NCBI RefSeq assembly: GCF_027579695.1
Contig: NC_083587.1
Span: forward strand, 37,939,732-38,003,731
Direction of reading: 5' to 3'
Source: Neoarius graeffei
Lineage: Eukaryota > Chordata > Actinopteri > Siluriformes > Ariidae
DNA: 64,000 nt
The position numbers were made by a program, and so were the translations under genes. Below are positions 1 through 10,870 of this stretch, in pieces. Below the pieces are notes generated by a model that made no database searches, had not been told where the DNA came from, and saw only the letters and a list, made by a program, of their open reading frames with translations. Each line of letters opens with the position of its first letter. The stretch's first letter is position 1.

Positions 1-864
1 TAAATAAACTACATATCAAGTAGTTTAAAATGAAACCATTAAAATGTTCAATATGTTATGCCCACACGGAGTTATGGCCCCCTGAATATCACCCCTAAAT
101 CACTTTTTTCCCAATTTGGAGAAGCTGTAGTTCAACAACAAATTCTTGTCCGACTGTCTAATAGGCAATCGGTCCACTAGGGTGGACTTTTATCAGGATG
201 AATAATGTGCTTACAGTTAATTTAAGCATGATTTTTGGGCTTAAAAACATGGCCATGTTAGTGTACCCAAGTTTCTTCTCACCTTGCATTGGCCTTGTAA
301 TATTATTCATTAATATTTTGCATTATCGGTGATCTCTACCTGTTAGTCTAGAGCCATAGAAAAGTTCAGGTTTCTGGGTTTATTATTTAATGTAATATTA
401 AACTCTGAATATGGTGTCCAGTTTCAGGGCCACCATTTTGGGGCCCCATCCCCTTCAGAAAAATGGAAAAAACAAACTAGACAAAGGGCTCAAACTTCAG
501 ATTTGTTCTTTTATTGGATAAAGGAACATTTATTGGCAAAATGAAGAAAATCTGAGATCAAAGGCCATGGGTGATTCTGCAGTTTGGTTGATTTGGCATG
601 GAATGACTCTGGTATAATTAATATTTGCACTGGGAAGTATTTATTCAGAGTTGGCTTACACAAAATCCCAAGGGAAAGTGACACATTGTATAGGCATCAA
701 ATTTTGAAAATGCATTCACTTCTGTTCTCTGGTAGTTTTCTCCTGTGATAAGCAGACCAGTGTGTTTTTCTTACAGGTTCACTCCACTGAACTTAATTAG
801 TACTAAGGGATGAACTCTCAAAATATTTTAAATTACATCCAGCACTGTTTGATCCTGAGCTTGA
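1..864. other. No gene seen
   Basis: AT-rich non-coding DNA. I see no long open frame with recognisable protein similarity, no terminal repeats and no SINE head. It may be unique intergenic or intronic sequence. Confidence 0.5.
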
Positions 865-1045
865 GTTACTGTTTGTGTAGAGTTCTCCCTGTGTTCACAT
901 GGGTTTCCTCCAGGTTTTTCCCACTGTCTCAGAATAGGCAGATGGGTGGATTGGCTATGCTAAACTGTACATGGTTTACAAATGAGTATGTAGATGTGTC
1001 TGTGCATGGTGCCCTGCAACACACTGACCACCTCCTCAATCCCTT
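865..1045 (+). repeat. Decayed V-core SINE fragment
   Basis: The stretch contains a degraded version of the SINE core seen in better copies elsewhere in the window: 'gagttctccctgtgttcac', 'gggtttcctccagg', 'cccactgtct', then a 'ggattggctatgctaaa' segment and a 'gccctgcaacacactg' segment. The tRNA-like head is not recognisable. The order of blocks matches the plus-strand SINE core, so I read it as an old insertion of the same superfamily. Confidence 0.55.
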
Positions 1046-1533
1046 AACTTTTGGTGACCTGTAGCCTCATGTACAAAGCCTTGCATAGAATTCATACTGA
1101 AGCATAGCATGTGCATGAATTCAGATACATGAAACCTGAGCATGCAGGATTCCACACACATTTTCTTTATACATCCTAATCAATGTGAAAGAGTGCACAT
1201 GCATGAGCACCACACTCCACCCTCTCTCTTTCCTCAATTACACCAATTTTAATATGCTAATGAGGGCTACACCTCCTTTCAGATTGAGGAAAAATAGCAA
1301 AAACAAAAAGCTGATGGTGACCCAAAAAAAGACATTTCAGAAAGTGCGAGGTGAAGGGGCTACTTTCAGAGGTAGGCAGAGTCTAAGGAAAAAAAAAATA
1401 TTTGGCAGTCTGTCTTCTAGCATTAATAATTTTTTAAAAAGGGGAGTGGGAAAGTGTGGCAGAGGCTGTTAAATTTTTTCACCATATAAAGAGCCCTTGT
1501 GTTTGTGAAAGGTTATTATTATTGTTGTTGTTG

Positions 1534-1570
<37 letters not shown>

Positions 1571-2457
1571 GTGGTGGGATTGGGAAACCACATGGTAAAT
1601 TAAATAAAACAGGAAGTGGTCAGACGTTAAGGTCAAAGTCAAGCAGCGGACTGCTGCCACACTGCCAAAGTGTGGCCAGAACTGGCAGAGGGGAGGAATT
1701 GAGGAACTTGGGTCCTTTGAGCAGAGAGTTGCCTTGGTTGTAGGTGACACTGTTCTTATGGGAGTATTGGTGGTATGTAATGGAGACTCTGATTGTATAT
1801 AAGATCACAGTGAAGGTAAAGAAAATTCTATTTATTTGGGTAAACTAGATTTGTTTATAAAAGGCTTTATACAATAACCTTCCCATAGCATACAAGATAT
1901 AACTTTATGTATAAAGTTGCATTGTTGTAGGTTACCAAATAATGGGTATCCCGAGCTATAACGTATATCAGCATATGATGTTTGACTTGAGTGTGATTTT
2001 TATTTCTTTTCAAACAGTGTGGCAAACTCATAAACTAAATCCTAATGTTAGTAGTTTCACTGCATCTCCTCTAAGTGTTGTCAACTGACTAAAACTATTA
2101 GAAATGTGCGTATGCTAGACATGAAGTTGGCAAGGAGGAACTCGCATTCTCATGTTCATTTCCCTTTTAATACATCCAACTGTGAGCTTGAAAGATGGTG
2201 TCCATAACATTTGTGTGTGTATGGAACATTTGTACTTGAGGCCTCTGAACACTACAAAGAATACTTTTTTGAAATTACAAAATGTATTTTTACAAGATAA
2301 ATTAAGATCTTGTTCATCATAGCAAATACATAAAGCAGATTTAGAAAAATACATTTTAGAAAGAACAGTGACAACTATGGAAAGTTTTCATTGAAGATTA
2401 GTGAAACGATTTTTGTTAAAACTGGTTGTATTTTCTCATTGATGCTCAAATTGCAAA
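1046..2457. other. No gene; microsatellite inside
   Basis: Non-coding sequence apart from a (TTA/TTG)n tract at 1512-1570. Open frames over the tract (poly-Leu on one strand, poly-Ile/Thr on the other) are products of the repeat and not genes. Confidence 0.5.
1512..1570. repeat. (TTA/TTG)n microsatellite
   Basis: Trinucleotide tract that starts as TTA, passes through six TTG units, then returns to TTA. Confidence 0.95.
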
Positions 2458-2636
2458 AGAAGAAGCCTTTATTTTGTCACATGCACACTCAAGTACAGTG
2501 AAATTCATCCTATGCATTTAACCCACCTGAAGCAGTGAACGCATGCATGCACACAAGTGAACAATGAGCATACATACATACACGTACCCAGTGAGCAGCT
2601 ATGCTACAGTGCCCAGCAAAAGTTCAAGGCAAAACA
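2458..2636. repeat. Dispersed-repeat fragment, probable retroposon end
   Basis: The block 'tttattttgtcacatgcaca' followed by 'gtgaaattcatcc' and 'gcatttaaccca' looks like an interspersed sequence I know from fish genomes, probably the 3' end of a retroposon on the minus strand. I cannot name the family. The next SINE is inserted just after it. Confidence 0.4.
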
Positions 2637-2649
2637 TAGGTCTTTTTCT

Positions 2650-2994
2650 CATCTCATCTCATTATCTCTAGCTGCTTTATCCTGTTCTACAGGGTCATAG
2701 GCAAGCTGGAACCTATCCCAGCTGACTACGGGCGAAAGGCGGGGTACACCCTGGACAAGTTGCCAGGTCATCACAGGGCTGACACATAGACACAGACAAC
2801 CATTCACACCTACGGTCAACTTAGTCATCAGTTAACCTAACCTGCATGTCTTTGGGAGCACCCAGAGGAAACCCACGCGGACCCGGGGAGAACATGCAAA
2901 CTCCACACAGAAAGACCCTCACCGGCCATGGGGCTCGAACCCGGACCTTCTTGCTGTGAGGCGACAGCGCTAACCACTACACCACCGTGCAGCC
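2650..2994 (-). mobile_element. tRNA-derived V-core SINE
   Basis: Reading on the minus strand, the copy has a tRNA-like head (A-box region 'gtgtagtggttagcgctgtc', B-box region 'gggttcgagcc'), the conserved core around 'gtgggtttcctc' and a GATGAGATGAG-type 3' tail. A perfect 13-bp target duplication, taggtctttttct, lies at 2637-2649 and 2995-3007. This marks a complete retroposition event mobilised by a LINE partner. Confidence 0.93.
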
Positions 2995-3007
2995 TAGGTC
3001 TTTTTCT

Positions 3008-4878
3008 ATTTTAATAAAGTGTGAATATGCAGATTTTAATGCAATAGATTGTGTACAGTAGATTGTCTTTTGTGCTTTTTTTTTTTTTTTTTTTTAATTC
3101 CCCAACCACTGAGTTCAAGAAAATGCCTTCTTTTGCAATCCCTGATTGTGGCCTTTATCTTGAGCAGTCTTACATGTCCATGTCAGTTTGTAGAACATGC
3201 TATTTGGAGAGGGGTTGAGAGCAGATAGAACCATCATTAGGTCAATACCCCCTCACAGGCAAAGAGCAGCCAAGCAGGAATGGAGGAGAGGAAGTGTTCC
3301 CAGCAGAAGAGTAATGGGGAGTAATTAGACACATAAATATTAGGTCTCACACTCTGAGGCACATGGGCATTCATTCTTATTCTCTCATGTTCAGACTATG
3401 TGGGAGGTGAGTCAAGCCTTCTTTATAGTCTTTGAATTGGTGGGAATTGCTTTCAGTGATCTGGTGAACAGGATGTCAAGGAAGGATTTATTTAGTTTCA
3501 CTTGGAAGAGTTTTAGAAATTAGTGCCAAAAAAAAAATAGACAACAGTTGAGGTGAAGAAAGCTGTATTTAGACCATATGATGAGTAATGAACTTTGCAG
3601 AAACATGGAGAACATGGATGTCTGACAGGAAGTGGATCAGACAGTAAACAAAGTTAATCATAAATGCATAATGTTGATCTTACTGTAGGGTCTTTATTTT
3701 TATTTTATATCTAAATATCTGTAGGTTTAAAGTAACTTTTCTTAGCTCAAATTTGTCTGGAGCTAATAAAAGAGCAGTAAAGAATGAGCCAGGAACACAC
3801 ACCAGAAATTTCACTACTTCAGACTACATGTTCTGAACAAGTTATAAAAACAGAATGTACAGATGAGTCATATAGTGCAGGTCATTTAGCCTCCTTGTAA
3901 TAAAACTGAATAATTTAAATGTATTGCTATAAATGTATCAGTGCATATTTATATTTCTGATGTACTACACTGTCACCCAACAGACCAAAAGGTAATGAGA
4001 GTTTGAATAGGATCAAAATTCTTAATTTTAAATCCTGTTGAGCTGAACTTAATTTCCCATACTAATTCAGCAATGATTTGCAGATGGGAGAAAAAAGACT
4101 GCTTGGGCCCTTATCCAAGTTGATCTACAAAATCAGTATCATGGCACATGGATGTCTTGGCAGTAATACAGCTTCAGTGTTCTTCCAGAAACACTGAATC
4201 ACATTTTGGCCATTTGGGGTATGGTGTCCAGGTGATTCCAAGATTTTAAAGTACAGAGAAAAGACTGAGCAAGGCAGTGATTGTTGTTTTGAAGCTCACT
4301 TACATACTTTTGAATGTTTGCCATCAGAATTTAAAGATCTTGGACCTTAAAATCAAACAAAACCCAAAAAATAAACTCCTTTATACTGACAGAGAATATC
4401 CATATAAGACAAGTTTGAGTGTTTGCTTGTTCATATTTGTACCTGTATACTGTGTATAGATTTTATTTTACAAATTGTGCAAGAGAATCCGAGACTGTGA
4501 CGTCACTTACTCACCACATGACTTCCCAAAGCTAAGACCTAGTGGATATATATTGCATCTAAATTGTTATAAACAACCCGATCCACAACTTTCCTGAACT
4601 CTGACCTTTCCCATGATTCATTGTTGCATCATAGCAGAAGCCGGTATTTTTCTTCCACTCCACTGTGTTGGCATTTGTAGCAAACACTAACTGCTAGGTA
4701 GGTAAGATCAAAGATGACTAAAAGATGGTTACATGGGTCTGATCAGATGCCAATAGTAGGTCGTTTACTACTTTTAACCAGTGCTGTCTCTGTGCTATGA
4801 TGAGGTCAAAATCCTGACTGATACATTTCATGGATGTTATTCCTATGTAGATGTGAGTATAACTGCTGTGCCACAGCT
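3008..4878. other. No gene seen
   Basis: AT-rich sequence with short homopolymers (T tract near 3078-3097). No protein similarity recognised. The part around 3215-3330 is less AT-rich and shares a short motif with 55595-55650 (see findings). Confidence 0.45.
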
Positions 4879-5180
4879 TTTTTTTTTTTTTTTGAAGGAT
4901 CTTGGAGATTAAGGGGAGGTTTGATATTGGCCTATAATTGGACAGCTGACAGGGGTTGAGTTCAGGTTTTTTTAATCGGGGGTTGATAACTGCTAGTTTA
5001 AAGGATTTGGGTACATGGCCAATTCTAAGGGAAGAATTGATTTATTTTTAGAAGAGGTTCAATTGCTTCTAGTATTTTCTGTTTGAAGAGTCATGCAGGT
5101 AAGGGATCTAGTACACAAGTTGAAGATTTTGATGTGGAAATTCATGAAATCAGTTTGATTTCTCTAAGGGGAGTAAAACA
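4879..5180 (-). pseudogene. LINE ORF2 reverse-transcriptase fragment (L2/CR1-like)
   Basis: The minus strand encodes decayed N-terminal RT sequence of a non-LTR retrotransposon: a 'GHVPKSFKLAVI' segment, a 'LNPCQLSNYRP' segment and then 'ISNLP', which is the RT motif-1 region of L2/CR1-type elements. An A-rich run (T16 on the plus strand at about 4880) follows directly after 'SKILQ'. It lies downstream, in sense, of an ORF1 fragment on the same strand, so both pieces probably come from one LINE copy with an internal deletion. Frames are interrupted and there is no YxDD box, so it is inactive. The clade assignment is from memory of fish L2/CR1 proteins. Confidence 0.6.
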
Positions 5181-5182
5181 TT

Positions 5183-5647
5183 CTAACGTTCATGTGCTAT
5201 AAGATGGTCTCCTATAACCAGAACTCTTTCAGGTTTCTCAGCAGGTGCATCACTGAGGAGAGCAAACTTGTCTGACACACAAAGTGAAGAGGAGTGGTGC
5301 TCCCATGGGCAAGCCTCGGTGGTAGCTTTGGCTCTATGATTATGCCACCAAGTCGTCACCCATTCACCCCATTGTGAGGGCTCTAATGCCAGAGTTGGAG
5401 GATTGCTAACTCCACCTAGGGCATCCAGACTTTCCCCTACATAAACTACATTGCTTTCATTCTCACTAACCCTCTGAGTCTGGATGCACACCTGTAATGC
5501 TGCAATCTTCTCCATCAGAGAGCTAACTAATCTACACATCACAAATACAGCTATCACTAATGATGGAGGAAGAATGACTAAACATCCTGCACTAAACACT
5601 GAACAACCTGAAGGTGTGCCATGATGAATGGATGTTGTAAGGTTCAA
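5183..5647 (-). pseudogene. LINE ORF1 fragment (coiled coil plus start of esterase domain)
   Basis: This 154-codon frame starts in non-diagnostic sequence, then has a heptad-like stretch (residues about 40-70, 'LMEKIAALQVCIQTQ'), a Trp-rich linker ('GEWVTTWWHN') and 'LSDAPAEKPERVLVIGD' near the C-terminus. ORF1 proteins of L2/CR1-type fish LINEs join a coiled coil to an SGNH/GDSL esterase domain whose first block is 'VLVIGDS'. Here the block reads 'GDHL' and the frame ends a few residues later, so the catalytic serine and the rest of the esterase are missing. It sits immediately upstream, in sense, of the RT fragment, consistent with ORF1-ORF2 order. No function is expected. Confidence 0.6.
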
Positions 5648-5655
5648 CTAGTGCA

Positions 5656-6463
5656 TCTTAAACAATAAAATATTGTGAAAAGTTCTTTTTCATAGTTTAA
5701 TTCAAAAAGGTAAATGTTCATATTTTTTTTCATTACACGTGAAGTGAAATATTTCAAGCTGGTTTTAATTTTGATGATTATGGCTTATAGCTCAGGAAAA
5801 TCAAAAATCCAGTATCTCAAATTATTAGAATATTTCCAAAGATCAATCTAAAAAAGGATTTACACTACAGAAATGTCCAATTTCTTAAAAGTATGTTCAT
5901 TTATATACTCAATACTTGGTTAGGGCTCCTTCACTATGAATTATTGTATCTGTGTGGTGTGGCATGGAGGCAATCAGCCTGTGGCAGTGCTGAGGTGTTA
6001 TTGAAGCCCAGGTTGCTTTGATAGCAGCCTTCAACTCATCTGTATTTTTGGATCAAGTGTTTCTCATCTTCCTCTTGACAATACCTTCCTCCTCTTGATT
6101 TTTTATGGGGTTCAGGTCACATGAGTTGACTGGCCAATCAAGGACAGTAATATCATGGTCCGCAAACCATTTGCTAGAAGTTTTCACACTGTGGGCAAGT
6201 GCTAAGTCCTGCTGGAAAAGGAAATCAGCATCTCCATAAAGCTTGTTAGCAGATGGAAGCATGAAGTGCCCTAAAATCTCCTGGTAGATGGCTGTGTAGA
6301 CTTTGGACTTGATAAAATACAGTGGACCAACACCAGCAGATGATATGGCACCCCAAATCATCACAGACTGTGGAAACTTCATACTGGACTTCAAACACCT
6401 TGGATTCTGTGCCTCTCCACTCTTCCTCCAGACTCTAGGACCTTGATTTCCAAATCCATCCAT
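5656..6463 (-). mobile_element. Tc1-like transposon relic, 3' part
   Basis: The plus strand from about 5656 to 6050 resembles the terminal region of a fish Tc1 family, with 'tatctcaaattattagaata' and 'tactcaatacttggttaggg'. It is followed on the minus strand by the C-terminal half of the transposase. The other end of the element is missing: sequence beyond 6463 is a short SINE/LINE-like tail ('ccatccattatcc') and then LINE-derived DNA. No flanking TA pair can be established. Confidence 0.75.
6053..6463 (-). pseudogene. Tc1-like transposase C-terminal fragment
   Basis: 136 codons equal to the C-terminal part of a Tc1/mariner transposase. It shows 'SVMIWGAISSAGVGPLYF', 'FLFQQDLALAH' (second catalytic Asp, QQD) and 'VLDWPVNSCDLNPIKN', where the third catalytic acid of the DD34E triad should be Glu (NPIEN) and reads Lys. 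The N-terminal paired-type DNA-binding domains and first Asp are absent. Transposase of this family binds the terminal inverted repeats and cuts and pastes the element at TA. With the Glu lost and the N-terminus missing, this copy is dead. Confidence 0.8.
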
Positions 6464-6519
6464 CCATTATCCATAACTGCTTATCCTGTGACCTGTCTAG
6501 CCAAAAGATTCTAGCAGTG

Positions 6520-6905
6520 TCCAGAGCTAACCTTCCCATGTCCATCCTCACCACCTCCTACAGGGGGATAGTACAGAGCATCCTGACCAACTGTCTCACC
6601 AGTAACTGCACCCACTGTCTCAGGCTGCACAACCCTACATCAGATTGAGAACAGCTGAGAAGATCATCAGGGTCTTTGTACTTCCAGTTGACATCTATCA
6701 TAATGTGTTTGCAAGGCTACCAGCATTGTGGATGAACACTCACACCTCTCTCATGGACTCTTCACCCTTCTGCCATCTGGCAGAGGTCCCGGGGCACCCA
6801 TGCCACCAACACCAGACTTCATTGAGGCAGTCAGAATACTCACACACTGCACCCTTCCCAACACCCTGGTATAACAATCCCACACTTGCCTTAAAACAGA
6901 CAGTA
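6520..6905 (+). repeat. LINE ORF2 C-terminal relic
   Basis: The sequence follows the well-known 3' ORF2 region of fish LINEs: 'cctcaccacctcctacaggg', 'gagcatcctgacca', 'agaacagctgagaagatcat', 'ccaccagcattgtggatga'-like text and 'ctcttcacccttctgccatc'. Several stops and indels break the frame. I cannot place it more precisely than an L2/Jockey-group element. Confidence 0.6.
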
Positions 6906-7093
6906 GCAGTCTAGCAGTTCAGGGAATGAGGAACTAGGAGACAGGCTTGTAACAACACAAGGTGGGTTTATTCTCTGTTTACTTTTGCTTTTTCAACAAC
7001 TTTATCTATGCACACATACACACAGTGCTGGGATGCTCAGCTCTCTCTCTCTCTGGCCACTGGCTTCCATCTGCAAGAACACAGACAGATATA

Positions 7094-8267
7094 CAGTGGG
7101 GAAAAATAAGTATTTGATACACTGCTGATTTTGCAAGTTTTCCCACTTATAAAGAATGGAGAGGTCTGTAATTTTTATCGAAAGTACACTTCAACTGTGA
7201 GACAGAATCTAAAAAAAATCCAGAAAATCACATTGTATGACTTTAATTAATTTGCATTTTATTGCATGAAATAAGTATTTGATGACGTACCAACCAGCAA
7301 GAATTCTGGCTCTCACAGACCTGTTAGTTTTTCTTTAAGAAGCCCTCTTATTCTCCACTCATTGCCTGTATTAATCGCATCTGTTTGAACTCATTACCTG
7401 TATAAAAGACACCTGTCCACACAATCAATCAGACTCCAACCTCTCCACCATGGGCAAGACCAGAGAGCTGTCTAAGGACACCAGGGACAAAATTGTAGAC
7501 CTGCACAAGGCTGGGATGGGCTACAGGACAATAGGCAAGCAGCTCGGTGAGAAGGCAACAACTGTTGGTGCAATTATTAGAAAATGGAAGAAACTCAAGA
7601 TGACTGTCAATCTCCCTCGGTCTGGGGCTCCATGCAAGATCTCGCCTCATGGGGTATCAATGATCATGAGAAAGGTGAGAGATCAGTCCAGAACTACATG
7701 GGAGGACCTGATCAATGACCTGAAGAGAGCTGGGACCACAGTCTCAAATATTACCATTAGTAACACACTACGCAGTCATGGATTAAAATCCTGCAGCATG
7801 CGCAAGGTCCCCCTGCTCAAGCCAGTACATGTCCAGGCCCATCTGAAGTTTGTCAATGACCATCTGGATGATCCAGAGGAGGCATGGGAGATGGTCATGT
7901 GGTCAGATGAGACCAAAATAGAGCTTTTTGGTATAAACTCCATTCGCTGTGTTTGGAGGAAGAAGAAGGATGAGTACAACCCCAAGAACACCATCCCAAC
8001 CATGAAGCATGGGGGTGGAAACATCATACTTTGGGGGTCCTTTTCTGCAAAGGGTACAGGACGACTGCACTGTATTGAGGGGAGGATGGATGGGGCCATG
8101 TATCATGAACTTTTGGGCAACAACCTCCTTCCCTCAGTAAGAGCATTGAAGATGGGTCATGGCTGGGTCTTCCAGCATGACAATGACCCGAAACACACAG
8201 CCAGGGCAACTAAGGAGTGGCTCCGTAAGGAGCATTTCAAGGTCCTGGAGTAGCCTAGCCAGTCTTC
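7094..8267 (+). mobile_element. Tc1 transposon, truncated at 3' end
   Basis: The left terminus 'cagtggggaaaaataagtat' follows a TA at 7092-7093 and is the start of a fish Tc1 family. A 356-bp leader precedes the transposase. Similarity stops after 'cctagccagtct' (about 8267), inside the coding region, and the right inverted repeat is missing. About 97 bp of unrelated sequence separate it from the gypsy LTR at 8365. Confidence 0.9.
7450..8253 (+). pseudogene. Tc1 transposase, C-terminally truncated
   Basis: Starts at ATGGGCAAGACC, the usual Met-Gly-Lys start. Residues 1-110 hold the bipartite helix-turn-helix (paired-like) DNA-binding region with a GRPR-type linker ('[12 protein letters not shown]'). 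The catalytic domain begins with '[12 protein letters not shown]' (first Asp) and continues to '[12 protein letters not shown]' (second Asp). The frame ends at a TAG where the family has Trp ('VLEW'), and the following SPDLNPIEN block carrying the catalytic Glu is deleted. At 267 residues against about 340 for the family it is a dead copy, although the rest of the frame is open, which suggests a moderately recent insertion. Confidence 0.92.
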
Positions 8268-8364
8268 AACCACCCTGAAATATTAATTTCACTAATTTCT
8301 TCATCAAAATCATTAACATATGTACTAGATCCTTTACTTACATATTTCTTCAAACAGATACTAC

Positions 8365-8670
8365 TGTGGCAGTGGGGGCGTGGCCAAGCAGCAGTCTGTG
8401 AATGGAGGGTGGGGTTGGGGAAGGTAAGTGGCTAAGTCATTCCACCTGCTGTCAATTAGTGTGTGTGTGTGTGTGTGTGTTACAGGGATGGAGTATAAAA
8501 GGAGAGAGAAGAAAAAAGGGGCTCCCTCCCAACCACAACGCATGTGTGCATGTTGAGTTCGTGAGTGAGGGAGTGAGTGAAAGCTGAAAAGCTCAATAAA
8601 GTGTTTGTGTGTGAACATCAACTCTCGCCTGCCATGCTTCTGTGCTCCACCCACATCAGGAACTGCTACA
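8365..8670 (+). repeat. 5' LTR of short gypsy element
   Basis: Begins TGTGGCAG and ends GCTACA (TG...CA). Contains a (GT)n tract, a TATA-like 'gagtataaaagg' and an 'aataaagtg' polyadenylation signal, so U3, R and U5 can be ordered. Confidence 0.93.
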
Positions 8671-8709
8671 GTGGTGCCGAAACCCAGGAGCACAGAAGGG
8701 AACCACCCC

Positions 8710-9319
8710 ATGGAGTCCTCCCCATTCAAAGAGCTCATCCTTGCCCTTGCTGCCACCCAGCAGAACCAGCATCAAGCGCTGATCACCCTCCGAAAGGAAC
8801 AAGAGCAACACTTCGAAGCCTTGATGCTGGCCCAGCAGGAAGATCGCCAGGCATTCCGGCACCTGCTCACTTCAACAGGGACCACTGCTGCCAGCACCCT
8901 CACGAAGATGGGCCTGCAGGACAATCCAGAAGTGTTCCTCACCCTCTTCGAGCAAGCAGCCGAGGCGTGGGGGTGGCCGCTGGAGCAGCACGTGGCGTGC
9001 CTCCTCCCGCTCCTGACTGGCGAGGCACAGCTCCCCTCACCTCTCTTCTCTTCCCCCCCCCGTCTCTCATCCCCTTCCCCACCCTGTTCCCCTGCCATGG
9101 AGGCGGTGGCCAGCTCCTCCCCAGCCGGCCCGTCGCACCCATGGTGTCCTCCCATCTCACTCTTCCATGTCTGTGTTGTCTCCTCCTCAGGTGAGTGACA
9201 CCCATAACAACAGTGCAAAGGGAAAGCCTGGGCTGGTGTACTGGCACTGCGGGGAATCTGAGCATCTCCAGGGTCAGAGCTCCGCAAGGGAGGTGGGAGC
9301 TATAATCCAGGTGGGGATA
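8710..9319 (+). pseudogene. gag fragment (SCAN-related) with internal deletion
   Basis: Starts at ATGGAGTCCTCC and encodes a Gln-rich helical N-terminus ('LRKEQEQHFEALMLAQQED') and the beginning of the capsid-like domain ('NPEVFLTLFEQAAEAWGW', 'LLPLLTGEAQL'). The frame then leaves the family at about 9030 into Ser/Pro-rich low-complexity sequence that in longer copies lies just before the CCHC zinc knuckle. A frame change near 9190 leads to 'LVYWHCGESEHLQGQ', a decayed knuckle whose first Cys is Tyr. The capsid domain of Gmr1-like elements is regarded as the ancestor of the vertebrate SCAN domain. The product could not form a normal particle. Confidence 0.82.
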
Positions 9320-9616
9320 TGTGGCAGCAGGGGTGTGGCCAAGCAGCAGTCTGTGAATGGAGGGCGGGGTCAGGGAAGGTAAGTGGCTAAGTCATTCCAC
9401 CTGCTGTCAATTAATGTGTGTGTGTGTGTGTGTGTGTGTGTATTTGTTACAGGGATGGAGCATAAAAGGAGAGAGAGAAGAGAAAAGGGGCTCCTTCCTG
9501 ACCACAATGGATGTGCGTGTTGAGTGAGTGAAAGCTGAAAAGCTCAGTGTTTGTGTGTGAACATCAACTCTCGCCTGCCATGCTTCTGTGCTCCACCCAC
9601 ATCAGGAACTGCTACA
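9320..9616 (+). repeat. 3' LTR of short gypsy element
   Basis: Same order of blocks as the 5' LTR. It differs by a longer (GT)n tract, an extra 'atttgttacagg' segment, a shortened 'cgtgttgagtgagtg' region and loss of the AATAAA signal, which reads 'gctcagtg'. Confidence 0.93.
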
Positions 9617-9639
9617 ACTACCTAAAGCAATTTAACTTC

Positions 9640-10870
9640 TCCCAAAAAATTATAAATTCTTCCCAGCCAAAGGCAATGATGGCAAGGAAAAAATCCCAGA
9701 AATAACATGAGGAAGAAACCTTGAGAGGAACCAGATTCAAAGGGGAATCCATCCTCATCTGAGTGACACCTTATAATGGGATTATAAATAACCTGCTTCT
9801 ATAACTGTGTGCTATATGGTCAAAAAGTGCAATTGTGTAACCACAGAATTCATTATAGTTTTAACATGAATACGGCCATCCTTGGCAAGAGTGAAGTGCT
9901 AAGAACTCCACCCAGAAGTCGGGAATCAGGATGTATCAGGCAGATCCAGAGAGCAGAAGCAGTCAGGATCACTGTTATCTCAGGAGTAGCATGTGCAGTT
10001 CGACAGAGAGGGAGAGAGAAGCCCAAAATATTAGGCATGCTCATTGTCACATAATGATTAAGAATAGTGTATATCAGGTGCTAAGTGGGGCGGTACGTTG
10101 GTGTAGTGGTTAGCGCTGTCGCCTCACAGCAAGAAGGTCCGGGTTCGAGCCCCGTGGCCGGCGAGGGCCTTTCTGTGCGGAGTTTGCATGTTGTCCGCGT
10201 GGGTTTCCTCTGGGTGCTCTGGTTTCCCCCCAGAGTCCAAAGACATGCAGGTTAGGTTAACTGGTGACTCTAAATTGACCGTAGGTGTGAGTGTGAATGG
10301 TTGTCTGTGTCAGCCTTGTGATGACCTGGCGACTTGTCCAGGGTGTACCCCGCCTTTCGCCCGTAGTCAGCGGGGATAGGCTCCAGCTTGCCTGCGACCC
10401 TGTAGAAGGATAAAGTGGCTACAGATAATGAGATAAGATGAGGTGCTAAGTGCAAGCAGGGACTCCAGGAAGACTAGCTATGACAAGTTATAGCAGCCTG
10501 AGACATAAAGTGGTCAGCCACTCCACCTTCAACAAACCTGAGTGAAGGTATGAGAGAGTGGGGATGCATGAGAGTGGGGGCAGCATCCAAACATCCCAGT
10601 TTACCAAAATACTCTATGCCCATAAACTCTCCAGATCTGCTCCTTTACCGAATAAAAACTATTAACAAAAGGCTTTACTCAACAAATGAGTCTGGTTCTT
10701 CTCAATGTTTCTTCTTTATGTTGTCTCGGGCAGTTTTTCTTTGCTACATCACTTCTGCCTTACTCAAAAGGGATATATTTAAAATTTATATCCAGAATTT
10801 ATATATTTCTGTGAAACTGTTTTGTGACCATGTCCATTGTTAAATGCACTATATAAATAAAATTGAATTG
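9640..10870. repeat. Unnamed dispersed retroposon-like repeat, split by a SINE
   Basis: Sequence on both sides of the SINE (9640-10075 and 10453-10870) reads like a single old repeat. It has 'gaccttgagaggaaccag'-type text on the left and a terminal 'cactatataaataaaattga' tail on the right, which resembles the 3' tails of fish LINE-dependent retroposons. I recognise no open frame and cannot name it. Confidence 0.4.
10088..10440 (+). mobile_element. tRNA-derived V-core SINE
   Basis: Head 'ggcggtacgttggtgtag' with B-box 'ggttcgagccc', core 'tgcgtggg...' shortened by about 10 bp ('gttgtccgcgtgggtttc'), and tail 'gataatgagataagatg'. A perfect 12-bp duplication, aggtgctaagtg, flanks it (10076-10087 and 10441-10452). 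Confidence 0.94.

Larger units (their letters stand above)
8365..9616 (+). mobile_element. Short Ty3/gypsy (Gmr1-like) deletion derivative with both LTRs
   Basis: A 1,252-bp element made of LTR (8365-8670), a primer-binding-site-like 'gtggtgccgaaacccagg' immediately after it, a 5' gag piece, a jump to the zinc-knuckle/protease junction, a purine-rich 'aggtggggata' and a second LTR (9320-9616). The 5-bp duplication actac lies at 8360-8364 and 9617-9621. All of RT, integrase and RNase H is missing, so it must have depended on a related full-length element. Its LTR is close to that of the element at 59798. Confidence 0.93.

Noticed and set aside
1456..1750. Open frames rich in Leu or Ile on both strands
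   Set aside because: They are produced by the (TTA/TTG)n microsatellite and carry no protein similarity.
7429..8209. Several minus-strand frames within the Tc1 at 7094
   Set aside because: Shadows of the real plus-strand transposase.
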